Assembly: GCA_030644725.1 (NCBI GenBank)
Contig: CP130629.1
Coordinates: 1,838,795-1,902,794 of the forward strand
Length of the DNA: 64,000 nt
From: Candidatus Electrothrix communis
GTDB lineage: Bacteria > Desulfobacterota > Desulfobulbia > Desulfobulbales > Desulfobulbaceae
Direction: 5' to 3'
Shown here: positions 1 to 9,747 of the stretch, piece after piece
Position numbering within the stretch: position 1 is the stretch's first letter
Layout: each line of letters opens with the position of its first letter
Position numbers and translations under genes: made by a program
Notes under the pieces: generated by a model
The model's database searches: none
What the model saw: the letters and a program-made list of their open reading frames with translations, nothing else
What the model was told of the DNA's origin: nothing

Positions 1-27
1 CGATAAATCACCGGGCTATTGGCAAAT

Positions 28-97
28 GTCCCTCCGGGACACCTCGTCCCGAAGGGACTGACCCATCATAGCCCACCGTTTCAACGGTGGGCAAGGC
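28..97. repeat. Two adjacent REP-like palindromes downstream of hcp
   Basis: Two inverted repeats sit just past the hcp stop codon. One pairs GTCCCTCCGGGAC with the nearby GTCCCGAAGGGAC. The other is GCCCACCGTT / AACGGTGGGC with a 2-base loop. No T-run follows on the hcp strand, so they look more like REP-type palindromes than an intrinsic terminator, though they could protect the hcp mRNA 3' end. Confidence 0.5.
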
Positions 98-104
98 AAA
101 CAGA

Positions 105-1736
105 TTATCCCAAAATAGCCTTCAAATCCTCTTCCGGTGTGGCCGCAACTGGTTTGATATCAAAGGTCGCAACCAGAAAATCAAGAATCGCCGGGCTGAT
201 AAAGGCAGGCAAGGAGGGTCCGAGGCGGATGTCCTTGATGCCGAGATAGAGCAAGGTCAGCAGAATTGCTGCTGCTTTCTGCTCGTACCAGGAGATAATC
301 ATGGACAGGGGCAGATCATTAACCTCGCACTCAAAGGCACCGGCCAAGGCCACCGCAATCTGGATCGCTGAATAGGCATCATTACACTGACCCACATCAA
401 GCAGACGCGGAATCCCGCCGATGTCACCAAGGTCTTTATCAAAGAAACGGAACTTACCACAGGCCAAGGTCAAGACCACGCAGTCATCAGGCACCTGCTC
501 AACAAATTTGGTGAAATAATCCCGGCCCGGCTTGGCACCGTCGCAGCCGCCGACCAGAAAGAAATGACGGATATCTTTATTTTTCACCGCCTCAATCACC
601 TTATCAGCAACCCCGAGCACTGCATTGCGGGCAAAGCCGACCATGACAGAGCCGTTATCCGCATCGTCCTGCCAGCCATCCATAGCCAGGGCCTTGTCAA
701 TGACCGAGGTGAAATCCTTCCCCACAATATGAGCGACTCCGGGCCAGCCAACTAGACCGGTGGTAAAGATACGATCCTTATATTCATCCTTGGGTTTCTG
801 GATGCAGTTGGTTGTGAACAGCACCGGTCCGGGAAAATTCGGGAATTCCTTATGCTGATTCTGCCAAGCAGTGCCAAAGTGACCGTAAAAATGATCGTAT
901 TTTTTCAGCTCAGGATACCCATGACAGGGCAGCATCTCGCCGTGGGTGTACACATCAATGCCCTTGCCTTGGGTCTGCTCAAGAAGTAGCTGGAGATCGT
1001 GCAGATCATGACCGGTGATCAGAATACATTTATTAGGACGATGACCCAGCGGCACCGAAGCAGGAACCGGATGACCGTAGGTGCCTGTATTACCTGCATC
1101 AAGCAACTCCATCGCCCGCAGGTTAATCTCACCGGCCTTCATAGCCACAGGCACGCAGTCCGCAATGGTCAGTCCTTCAGCCAGCAAGGCGGACAGGGCT
1201 TCGTAGGTGAACCCGGCAATGGCCGGATCATTCTGGCCGAGAATAGAGGCATGATCTGTGTAGGCGGCAATACCCTTGAGCCCGTACAACAGGGTCTGCT
1301 TCAGGGAGCGAATATTTTCATCACTGTCCAGATTCGGGATAAATTGCAGCTCAGCACCCTGTTGAACTAGGCCAGCCATTGAATCCGCCGGGCTAAAAGA
1401 TGCTGCCGGATGATCAAAGTCAACCGTACCGCCAGCCTCAGCAATCCGTGTTTTCAGGGATTCACGCAGGTCCACAACCTTATTAATCAGAACAACAAAG
1501 CGTTCCGGGTCAAAGTTCACATTGGTCAGCGTGGAGAAAATCGCCTCCATTGTGAAACGATCAATCTTATCATCAATAATTCCCTTCTGCCGCGCTTCAT
1601 GGGCAAACAGGGACATACCGCACAGGGCATAGATCAGGACATCTTCGATTTCTGCAACTTCTTCGTTTTTACCGCATACGCCCACAGTGGTACAGGCGAT
1701 GCCCTTGGCTGTCTGTTCGCATTGATTGCAATACAT
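105..1736 (-). CDS. hcp: Hydroxylamine reductase / hybrid cluster protein
   Basis: A 543-residue protein with the full Hcp signature. The N-terminal cysteines (C3, C6, C15, C21, spacing CX2CX8CX5C) ligate the [4Fe-4S] cluster and match the class I pattern of strict anaerobes. Downstream lie the hybrid-cluster ligand motifs TGHDLHDL (His), THGEMLPCHG (Glu), TTNC, GGCDGAKPGRDYF (the persulfidable Cys in the family), TLACGKFRF, DVGQCND and WYEQKA (Glu). Hcp is a cytoplasmic protein of nitrosative-stress defence and reduces NO or hydroxylamine. The start is supported by GGAGAG about 9 bases upstream. It is divergent from a Crp/Fnr regulator with a TTGA-N6-TCAA site between them, the arrangement known for hcp and HcpR in sulfate reducers. 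Confidence 0.96.
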   Translation of the reverse strand: MYCNQCEQTAKGIACTTVGVCGKNEEVAEIEDVLIYALCGMSLFAHEARQKGIIDDKIDRFTMEAIFSTLTNVNFDPERFVVLINKVVDLRESLKTRIAEAGGTVDFDHPAASFSPADSMAGLVQQGAELQFIPNLDSDENIRSLKQTLLYGLKGIAAYTDHASILGQNDPAIAGFTYEALSALLAEGLTIADCVPVAMKAGEINLRAMELLDAGNTGTYGHPVPASVPLGHRPNKCILITGHDLHDLQLLLEQTQGKGIDVYTHGEMLPCHGYPELKKYDHFYGHFGTAWQNQHKEFPNFPGPVLFTTNCIQKPKDEYKDRIFTTGLVGWPGVAHIVGKDFTSVIDKALAMDGWQDDADNGSVMVGFARNAVLGVADKVIEAVKNKDIRHFFLVGGCDGAKPGRDYFTKFVEQVPDDCVVLTLACGKFRFFDKDLGDIGGIPRLLDVGQCNDAYSAIQIAVALAGAFECEVNDLPLSMIISWYEQKAAAILLTLLYLGIKDIRLGPSLPAFISPAILDFLVATFDIKPVAATPEEDLKAILG

Positions 1737-1836
1737 GATTACTCTCTCCGGTAAAGTTTATGCAGCATTTATGTATAGATTCACACAGTACGTTTTCATT
1801 ATGTATGAACAATACAGTGAATATTTCTTGCCTACA

Positions 1837-1850
1837 TTGACTTGTATCAA
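1837..1850. promoter_or_regulatory. Candidate Crp/Fnr-type (HcpR-like) operator
   Basis: The 14-bp imperfect palindrome TTGACTTGTATCAA (TTGA-N6-TCAA) lies about 100 bp upstream of hcp in the 343-bp gap shared with the Crp/Fnr gene. This is the half-site and spacing of FNR/HcpR-class regulators. Assignment to the adjacent regulator is inference. I see no other gene in this gap. Confidence 0.6.
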
Positions 1851-2079
1851 AAAAACGAAAATATGCCTAAGCAAATCCAAAATCGTATCAACAGCATGAA
1901 CCTCATTGTAATAAATCGCAATTTAGCAACTCGGTAATTAGGGGGTTGACAGGCAGAACGTTATCCATAATGATAAGCATCTCCGTTCTCAGCTGATAAC
2001 GCTGACAAGGACGCAGCATTCGCTTGATGAACAAAAAAACAGCTCCAGACAGATAACCCCACCAAAAAAGGACAAGGCC

Positions 2080-2745
2080 GTGCTGAATAAAAAACAACTC
2101 CTTGCCGAATCAATCCTTTTCAAAGGACTTACCCCGCCCCTGCTCCAACAGATTGCCGACCTCGCTTCCGTAAAAAATTTTCAGCGAGGCGAATCCATCT
2201 TTTTTGAAGGGGATGAGGCGACCGGATTCTACATGGTGGGCCAGGGCAGGGTAAAAATTTTCAAAATGTCGTTGGACGGCAAAGAGCAGATTCTCCACAT
2301 CTTTGGACCTGGCGAACCCTTTGGCGAGGTCCCGGTTTTTCACGGCAATCCCTATCCAGCCAATGCCTTTAGCATTGAGCCTTCCGTCATGCTGTTCTTT
2401 CCCCGGCAGAAATTCATCGACCTGATCAACAGCACGCCTTCTCTGGCTCTTTCCATGCTGGCGGTCCTCTCCATGCGCCTGCGGCGCTTTGCCGCTCAGA
2501 TAGAGAGTCTATCGCTGAAAGAGGTTCCGGCACGGTTGGCTGCACACCTGATCTATCTCGCTGAGGAGCAGAAAAATACCAACGCGGTTACCCTTGAGAT
2601 TCCCAAGGGCCAGCTGGCAAGTCTCCTGGGAACCAGTCCAGAGACTCTGTCCAGAATTTTCGCAAAAATGAGTGGGGAAGGCTTAATCAAAGTCAGCGGC
2701 AAAAAAATCGAGCTCCTCTGCTATGACAAGCTGCTGGAGCGATAG
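2080..2745 (+). CDS. Crp/Fnr family regulator, probable HcpR
   Basis: 221 residues. The N-terminal cyclic-nucleotide-binding-type beta-barrel (about 15-125) contains FQRGESIFFEGD and GPGEPFGEVPVF. A long dimerisation helix (about 125-155) precedes a C-terminal winged helix-turn-helix (about 165-215) with the recognition-helix motif LLGTSPETLSRIFAKM. The start is GTG, preceded by AAAGGA. There is no N-terminal cysteine cluster as in FNR, so it would sense something other than through an FNR-type [4Fe-4S]; HcpR proteins respond to nitrosative stress. The divergent position next to hcp and the TTGA-N6-TCAA site support control of hcp. I leave the symbol blank because HcpR and other Crp/Fnr subfamilies cannot be separated by eye. 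Confidence 0.85.
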   Translation: MLNKKQLLAESILFKGLTPPLLQQIADLASVKNFQRGESIFFEGDEATGFYMVGQGRVKIFKMSLDGKEQILHIFGPGEPFGEVPVFHGNPYPANAFSIEPSVMLFFPRQKFIDLINSTPSLALSMLAVLSMRLRRFAAQIESLSLKEVPARLAAHLIYLAEEQKNTNAVTLEIPKGQLASLLGTSPETLSRIFAKMSGEGLIKVSGKKIELLCYDKLLER

Positions 2746-2751
2746 AGAACG

Positions 2752-3495
2752 TCAGAGGATTTTACGGCAGCTTATTCTCCTGCGGAGCGATTCCGCCTTG
2801 TCATTGCTCGCTCTTTGGCGCACCAAAATATCTTCCAGACTGACCGGGTGACCATAATAGGCAGTATTTAATGAGCTGCGCGGGGTTATGACGGCCCCGC
2901 CAAGTGCAACACCATTAATAATTCCCCTCATGGATCGGGCAAAGGCCAGAATATCAACAGCATCTTGAGGAGGCCCGTCGCCAACCAACCCTGCTTTGAC
3001 CACGATTTTCGAATCGATTTTCGAATCGATCTTGAACTCAGGCGAGAGCATGGCATTCATCCCCTGCTCCGTCATGATCAAGAGAATAATCTCCGAGGCG
3101 TCCGCACCGATTTGCAGCCCCATTGACACCGAATCTATGGCATAAAACCCAGGATAGCTCCACGTTCCGGTTACCGAATCACGGGCAAGGAGCAGCCCGG
3201 ATCCCCTAGAACTCCCTATCAAAAATGCTCCTCTGAGCATTTGCGGGGCAATAAAAACACCGCGCACAGTGCCAATATTTCCACGAAACCATTCCATATT
3301 GGGATCTTCCAAAAAAACACGCAGAACAGCATCACTTTTTGTGACTAATTCTCCGGCATCCAAGAGATCCTGTTGAAGCAGTGCATTTTTTGAAAATCCC
3401 CGAGAGGGGTATAAGATAAGAACACAACAAAAAAGAAGGCCTACTGTTCCTCTTGCTGCGTCAGAAAGGAAAAGAGTGTGTTTGAGAAAAAACAT
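2752..3495 (-). CDS. SYLF/Ysc84 lipid-binding domain protein, exported
   Basis: 247 residues. An N-terminal hydrophobic segment (about 17-32) suggests export. The rest matches the SYLF (DUF500/Ysc84) pattern: GAFLIGSSRGSGLLLARD, WSYPGFYAIDSVSMGLQIGA, SEIILLIMTEQGM and GPPQDAVDILAFARSM. Bacterial members are periplasmic proteins of unknown function with phosphoinositide-binding eukaryotic relatives. A small in-frame tandem duplication (KIDS-KIDS, around position 3010) falls in a variable loop. The start follows AAGGAT. It converges on the Crp/Fnr gene with only 6 bp between stop codons. Confidence 0.85.
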   Translation of the reverse strand: MFFLKHTLFLSDAARGTVGLLFCCVLILYPSRGFSKNALLQQDLLDAGELVTKSDAVLRVFLEDPNMEWFRGNIGTVRGVFIAPQMLRGAFLIGSSRGSGLLLARDSVTGTWSYPGFYAIDSVSMGLQIGADASEIILLIMTEQGMNAMLSPEFKIDSKIDSKIVVKAGLVGDGPPQDAVDILAFARSMRGIINGVALGGAVITPRSSLNTAYYGHPVSLEDILVRQRASNDKAESLRRRISCRKIL

Positions 3496-3663
3496 ACGAT
3501 CCTTTATAAGGTTTTGAAGAATGAGCAGAGCAAGAAAACTCTTCTCACAGCCTTAAACTATCCGGTGAGACAGGACATACTTGCCTGACTGCGCCGATGC
3601 GACCTGTGTGTTTTTCTAAAAAAATGACCGGCATCAACAAGTGGCCGGTCACTCCTATGCAGC

Positions 3664-3822
3664 TCAATCGGCTTCGAAAAAAAACTCTTTTTCGGCCTGG
3701 CATTTAGGGCAAACCCAGTCATCAGGCAGATCTTTAAAAGCAGTTCCCGCTTCAATACCGCTATCGTCATCTCCCTCTTCTGGATCATAAACATAACCGC
3801 AGGGACACTCATACTTTTGCAT
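3664..3822 (-). CDS. Rubredoxin
   Basis: A 52-residue protein, the normal size of rubredoxin, read from an ATG with a strong AGGAGG 6-9 bases upstream. It has the family core [21 protein letters not shown] and a C-terminal CPKC knuckle. Oddities: the first metal-binding knuckle reads ECPCG, so its cysteines (C6, C8) are one residue apart instead of two, and the second knuckle ends CPKCQ rather than CPxCG. Rubredoxins carry one Fe(Cys)4 and pass electrons to rubrerythrin, oxygen or NO reductases in anaerobes. That fits the nearby hcp. A longer frame covers it in another phase but has no similarity to anything. Confidence 0.88.
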   Translation of the reverse strand: MQKYECPCGYVYDPEEGDDDSGIEAGTAFKDLPDDWVCPKCQAEKEFFFEAD

Positions 3823-4062
3823 TGTTCACATTCCTCCTGTTGAATAAAATAACGTTCCTCTTTGCTTCTTCTAACGGGGTACAACTTCTTTACTGAATCC
3901 CGCCTCTTCAGGCGGAACAACAAGGAAGCTAGCTTCCTAAAAAGAGTATAATTAACCTGCTACTATTAAGCAAGAAAAAGCCGTTGTTTTCTTCCAAGGA
4001 GAAACACTCCCCCTCCCCCCTGTTTCCAGCGGGTAAATTATCTGAAATTCATATTTTTTCCC

Positions 4063-4092
4063 TTGACAAGAAGGGTCTTCCTGTAGTTTAAT
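4063..4092 (+). promoter_or_regulatory. Probable sigma-70 promoter of rplU-rpmA
   Basis: TTGACA at 4063-4068, then 18 bases, then TTTAAT at 4087-4092 in an AT-rich stretch, 64 bp upstream of the rplU start. The rest of the 333-bp gap between rubredoxin and rplU shows no other gene. Confidence 0.6.
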
Positions 4093-4155
4093 TATATTTT
4101 TTATTCAGCATAATTTGATAAAATTTTATCATTGATCATATATGGAGGAAAGAAT

Positions 4156-4464
4156 ATGTATGCCATAGTACGTACCGGCGGAAAGCAGTATCAGGTCGCG
4201 AGCGGTGATACTTTACGGGTAGAGAAATTAACAGGAGAAGTCGGCGAAACTGTAGAACTTTCTGATGTTTTACTGATCGCAGACGGAGACAACATCCGGG
4301 TTGGAACTCCTGCGGTTGAGGGTGCCAAGGTCGTCGCCAAAATCGTTGAGCAGGGCAAGGCGAAGAAAGTACTTGTTTTCAAGAAAAAGAGACGTAAAGG
4401 ATATCGAGTCCTGCGTGGTCATCGTCAGCTTTTCACTGCTCTGAGTATTCAGGAGATCATGTAG
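4156..4464 (+). CDS. rplU: 50S ribosomal protein L21
   Basis: 102 residues beginning [14 protein letters not shown], the universal L21 start, and ending [19 protein letters not shown] lies 7 bases upstream of the ATG at 4156. An earlier in-frame ATG would add eight residues and place this ribosome binding site inside the gene, so it is rejected. L21 binds 23S rRNA in the large subunit. It is first in the conserved rplU-rpmA-obgE order. Confidence 0.98.
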   Translation: MYAIVRTGGKQYQVASGDTLRVEKLTGEVGETVELSDVLLIADGDNIRVGTPAVEGAKVVAKIVEQGKAKKVLVFKKKRRKGYRVLRGHRQLFTALSIQEIM

Positions 4465-4465
4465 G

Positions 4466-4484
4466 ACACCGCGCGGTGTCTTTG
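4466..4484 (+). other. Intercistronic hairpin between rplU and rpmA
   Basis: GGACACCGCGCGGTGTCTTT: perfect self-complementary arms (GACACCGC/GCGGTGTC) directly after the rplU stop, followed by only TTT. It could be a weak attenuator or an RNase-processing site balancing rplU and rpmA output. Confidence 0.4.
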
Positions 4485-4534
4485 ACATGCATTCTGACCA
4501 TTAATTTTTTATTTATTTTACCTAGAGAGAGCTC

Positions 4535-4846
4535 ATGGCACATAAAAAGGCAGGCGGCAGTTCGAGAAACGGTCGCGACAGTGGAGGACAACGGCGTGGA
4601 GTAAAACGCTTCGGCGGACAAACCGTGACAGCAGGTAGCATTATTGTTCGTCAGCTCGGCACCAAAATCCATCCTGGAACCAATGTCGGTTGCGGACGTG
4701 ATTACACTCTGTTCGCCAAAATTGACGGCGTGGTTACGTTTGAAGACTTCGGCAAAAACCGCAAGCGGGTGGCTGTATATCCGTCTACGGACTCTTGCTC
4801 CTGTACCCAAGCACAGACGCAGGAACAATGCGGGGCAGATTGCTGA
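4535..4846 (+). CDS. rpmA: 50S ribosomal protein L27 with Cys-rich tail
   Basis: 103 residues starting [20 protein letters not shown], the canonical L27 N-terminus that reaches the peptidyl-transferase centre, with no cleavable Firmicutes-type extension. The conserved domain ends near RVAVYPS. It is followed by a tail of about 18 residues with four cysteines (CSC, then two more near the end, CGADC). Typical L27 is about 85 residues, so this tail is an extension. AGAGAG lies upstream of the start. Second gene of the rplU-rpmA pair. Confidence 0.97.
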   Translation: MAHKKAGGSSRNGRDSGGQRRGVKRFGGQTVTAGSIIVRQLGTKIHPGTNVGCGRDYTLFAKIDGVVTFEDFGKNRKRVAVYPSTDSCSCTQAQTQEQCGADC

Positions 4847-4872
4847 TCGCGCTAGCGGAACAGCAGGAAGAT

Positions 4873-4906
4873 AAACCCGGTGCCGATTTGGTGTCGGGTT
4901 TTTTTA
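4873..4906 (+). terminator. Intrinsic terminator after rpmA
   Basis: Stem AAACCCG / CGGGTTT with an imperfect inner stem, followed by a run of seven Ts, 27 bp after the rpmA stop. Confidence 0.8.
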
Positions 4907-4990
4907 TTGGAACAGACAAACTGATCAGTTTTTTAAAAAACTCCCTGTCCTCCTTTCCTCTTTTTGGTGAAAAAACTTTGCCAAACATGA

Positions 4991-7260
<2,270 letters not shown>

Positions 7261-7421
7261 CCCTTACCTTTTACGCCGGGTATCGAAGTTATGGACAAGA
7301 GGTAGCCGGTACAAGAGCCGTACCCAAAGGATATCGGGGGCTTTGGTAGTCACGGGTACCTCGCCCCGCTACTCGGCGGCGGCTTGAGCGGATAGTTACG
7401 CTCTATAATGCTGCGAATACG

Positions 7422-7898
7422 TCATTTATAAAACGCAGAGTCATATCCAACAGTGAACTGGTTATTTGAGTTATTGCGTATACCCAGAAAATGGGTATTG
7501 TTTTTGTCAAATGGGCAAATTGGTGTTGCACAAGGTTCAAACTCAAATTTTTTATAAAAATTCGGCTCACCCAAGACAAAAATGGTTTTATCCTTTATTT
7601 CAGGCTGCCTCAATGCAAAACGAAGCAACTCTGAGCCTACCCCTTGTTTTTGAAAATCCGGTTTTACAGCCATCGGCCCCAAATGCAAGCCGCAGATGCC
7701 AGAGCCGTTATAGGCATTAGAAAAAGCAATATAGGCAATTACTGTATTGGAGTGAATACACACCCATTCATGAACTGCCTTTCCATTCTTGTGGAATTTT
7801 TCAGCTAATTGTATTTCATATGTGCTGCGAGGAAACGCCTGACGCAATAATGCATAGGCTTTGCCAAAATTTTCAGGAGTAAGCTTTCGTATTTTCAT
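7422..7898 (-). CDS. GNAT family N-acetyltransferase
   Basis: 158 residues with the GNAT acetyl-CoA-binding core: beta-4 LGPMAVKPDFQKQGVGSEL, containing the Q/RxxGxG/A loop (QKQGVG), then the FVLGEPNFYKKFEFE motif shared by YhbS-type acetyltransferases, where the Tyr is a likely general acid. The substrate cannot be inferred. It converges with proB. The 160-bp gap before it holds no gene I recognise. Confidence 0.88.
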   Translation of the reverse strand: MKIRKLTPENFGKAYALLRQAFPRSTYEIQLAEKFHKNGKAVHEWVCIHSNTVIAYIAFSNAYNGSGICGLHLGPMAVKPDFQKQGVGSELLRFALRQPEIKDKTIFVLGEPNFYKKFEFEPCATPICPFDKNNTHFLGIRNNSNNQFTVGYDSAFYK

Positions 7899-7943
7899 TT
7901 TTCTCTATTCAATCAGTTGTTCTCAAATTTTTGACTTGATTCG

Positions 7944-7973
7944 GAAAACGGGGGGCAGACCATGTTTGCTCCC
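7944..7973. repeat. Short repeat flanking the COG2509 gene, copy 1
   Basis: A roughly 30-bp sequence around GGCAGACCATGTTTG, weakly self-complementary about the central CAT. A related copy lies at 9653-9683 in the same orientation, so the two bracket the flavoprotein gene. Identity is only moderate (about 75-80% by eye). Confidence 0.4.
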
Positions 7974-8022
7974 TGGGGAAGCAAGGTGATCGGTAAATAA
8001 TGGTACGTCCCCTATTAATTTC

Positions 8023-9570
8023 TTACAATTCGTGTATCTCGACAGCCCTTATTGCATCAGCGGCAGAACTCGTTATTCCGCCGGTATACCCTGAACCTTC
8101 GCCTATTGGATACAAGTTTTTTATATTTACTGATTCAAATTTTTCATTGCGTTTAATCCGTACAGGAGATGAAGTTCTTGTTTCCGCTCCGAGCAATATC
8201 GCCTGATTTGAAATAAATAAGGGTACTTCTTCTTTCCATTTATTAAATGCCGCCAACAGTTGTTCAACCACAAATCCAGGAAAGATGTCCTTCATATCAG
8301 CAGAAACGATACCCATTTTATACGAGTTTTCACGTAAGCCAGCAGAGCTCTTCTCTCCTAAAAAATTCACCAAATTTTGGGCAGGGACTTCCCAGTTGTT
8401 CCCTCCTTCGTTAAAGGCCTTTCGCTCAATCTCTTTTTGGAACTCTATGCCAGCCAATGGACTGGTTGATTTATAATCGTCGGTATGACACCTTACAACC
8501 AGCGCTGCATTTGAAAATGGAGATGATCGTCGTGAGTAGCTCATGCCGTTTAAAACCAGCATGCCTTGCTCGGATGAAGCATTAACTACCTCACCTCCCG
8601 GGCACATGCAGAATGTATAAACCCCTCTTTTAATTTTTCGGTTCGTATAATTCAAAGAATAGGTGGCTGCGCCCAACCCATTGAAATGCTGATACTTGGC
8701 ACCATATCGCATACGGTTTATAGTCTCGACAGGATGCTCAATTCTTACACCAACAGAAATCGGCCTCTGCTCAAGAGCAACACCTCTTTTATGCATCATC
8801 TCAACTGTATCACGCGCAGAATGTCCCAAAGCAATATAGATGCGAGAGGAACGATATTCCTTCTCGCCATTTATTATAATCCCTGAGGCCTTACCCTCTG
8901 ATATCAGGAGGTCCGTCATTTTTGAGTCGTAATGTATCTCACCTCCTCTATCAAGAATATAGAGTCTTATATTACGAACTATTTTGCACAACACATCAGT
9001 CCCCAAATGTGGCTTGCTGATGTACTCTATTTCATCGGGCGCACCAAATTTAACAAAGGTCTTCAACACCCGATTTACAGCGCTTGTATTATTATTTCTC
9101 CGGGAAAACAGTTTACCGTCTGAGTATGAACCGGCACCGCCTTCGCCAAATTGGATATTTGATTCAGGATGTAACTCCCTTTCTTTTATAAATCTTTGAA
9201 CATCAATCGAGCGTTTCTCTATCTTTTTACCGCGTTCAAAAATTAAAGGTTTCTGCCCACAAGCTATAAGTTCAAGCGCCGCAAACATACCAGCAGGGCC
9301 GAAACCAACAATGATAGGGTTATCCTTAGTGCTCGAAGCCTTCCTGTTTTCTTTTATTTGTTCTGTATATTTGGGGAATTTTTGCTTATTTTCATAGCTG
9401 TCACGAACGCTGACAACGAGTGACATTATGTAATAGAATTGATTTTGATTTTTTAAATCTAGAGATTTACTTAAAATTTTTACGATGGATAGTCCTCCGC
9501 CTATTTTCATCTTTTGGGAAGCAGCATGTACATATTCATCCATCCCATCTTTTTCAATGGGAATGTGCAA
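8023..9570 (-). CDS. FAD-dependent dehydrogenase, COG2509 type
   Basis: 515 residues. The N-terminal region (1-75) is the small domain typical of COG2509 proteins. It is followed by the dinucleotide-binding motif VGFGPAGMFAALEL (about 88-101), the acidic end of beta-2 (IFERG), FGEGGAGSYSDGKL, the second Rossmann motif IALGHSARD, and the C-terminal FAD motif LYPIGEGSGYTGGI. Family members are uncharacterised cytoplasmic flavoproteins; the substrate is unknown. The gene is low in GC compared with obgE-proB and flanked by a short direct repeat and an IS. That suggests recent acquisition (inference). Confidence 0.88.
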   Translation of the reverse strand: MHIPIEKDGMDEYVHAASQKMKIGGGLSIVKILSKSLDLKNQNQFYYIMSLVVSVRDSYENKQKFPKYTEQIKENRKASSTKDNPIIVGFGPAGMFAALELIACGQKPLIFERGKKIEKRSIDVQRFIKERELHPESNIQFGEGGAGSYSDGKLFSRRNNNTSAVNRVLKTFVKFGAPDEIEYISKPHLGTDVLCKIVRNIRLYILDRGGEIHYDSKMTDLLISEGKASGIIINGEKEYRSSRIYIALGHSARDTVEMMHKRGVALEQRPISVGVRIEHPVETINRMRYGAKYQHFNGLGAATYSLNYTNRKIKRGVYTFCMCPGGEVVNASSEQGMLVLNGMSYSRRSSPFSNAALVVRCHTDDYKSTSPLAGIEFQKEIERKAFNEGGNNWEVPAQNLVNFLGEKSSAGLRENSYKMGIVSADMKDIFPGFVVEQLLAAFNKWKEEVPLFISNQAILLGAETRTSSPVRIKRNEKFESVNIKNLYPIGEGSGYTGGITSSAADAIRAVEIHEL

Positions 9571-9652
9571 ATTACTAATTATTAGATTCAGGGGGATGCT
9601 CCTCGTTGTCGGGAAAATGGTTAGAATTGGAATATTTGCCTACCAACTTACC

Positions 9653-9683
9653 GAGAACAGGGGACAAACCATGTTTGTTTCTC
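9653..9683. repeat. Short repeat flanking the COG2509 gene, copy 2
   Basis: A copy related to 7944-7973, centred on ACAAACCATGTTTGT, a clean 6-bp inverted repeat around CAT. The gap between 9571 and the insertion sequence holds nothing else. Confidence 0.4.
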
Positions 9684-9747
9684 GGCATAAAAAGCATCGG
9701 AAATCCGTGTGATTGGTTCAACTTAACGCTCCTTAAAAAAAAAAGGG

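Noticed and set aside
3558-3923. 121-codon frame over the rubredoxin gene
   Set aside because: It is in another phase, with a poor start. The 52-residue rubredoxin has the strong ribosome binding site and the family motifs.
7261-7421. Possible intron or reverse-transcriptase remnant after proB
   Set aside because: The GC-rich sequence superficially recalls group II intron-associated DNA, but no domain or motif could be matched.
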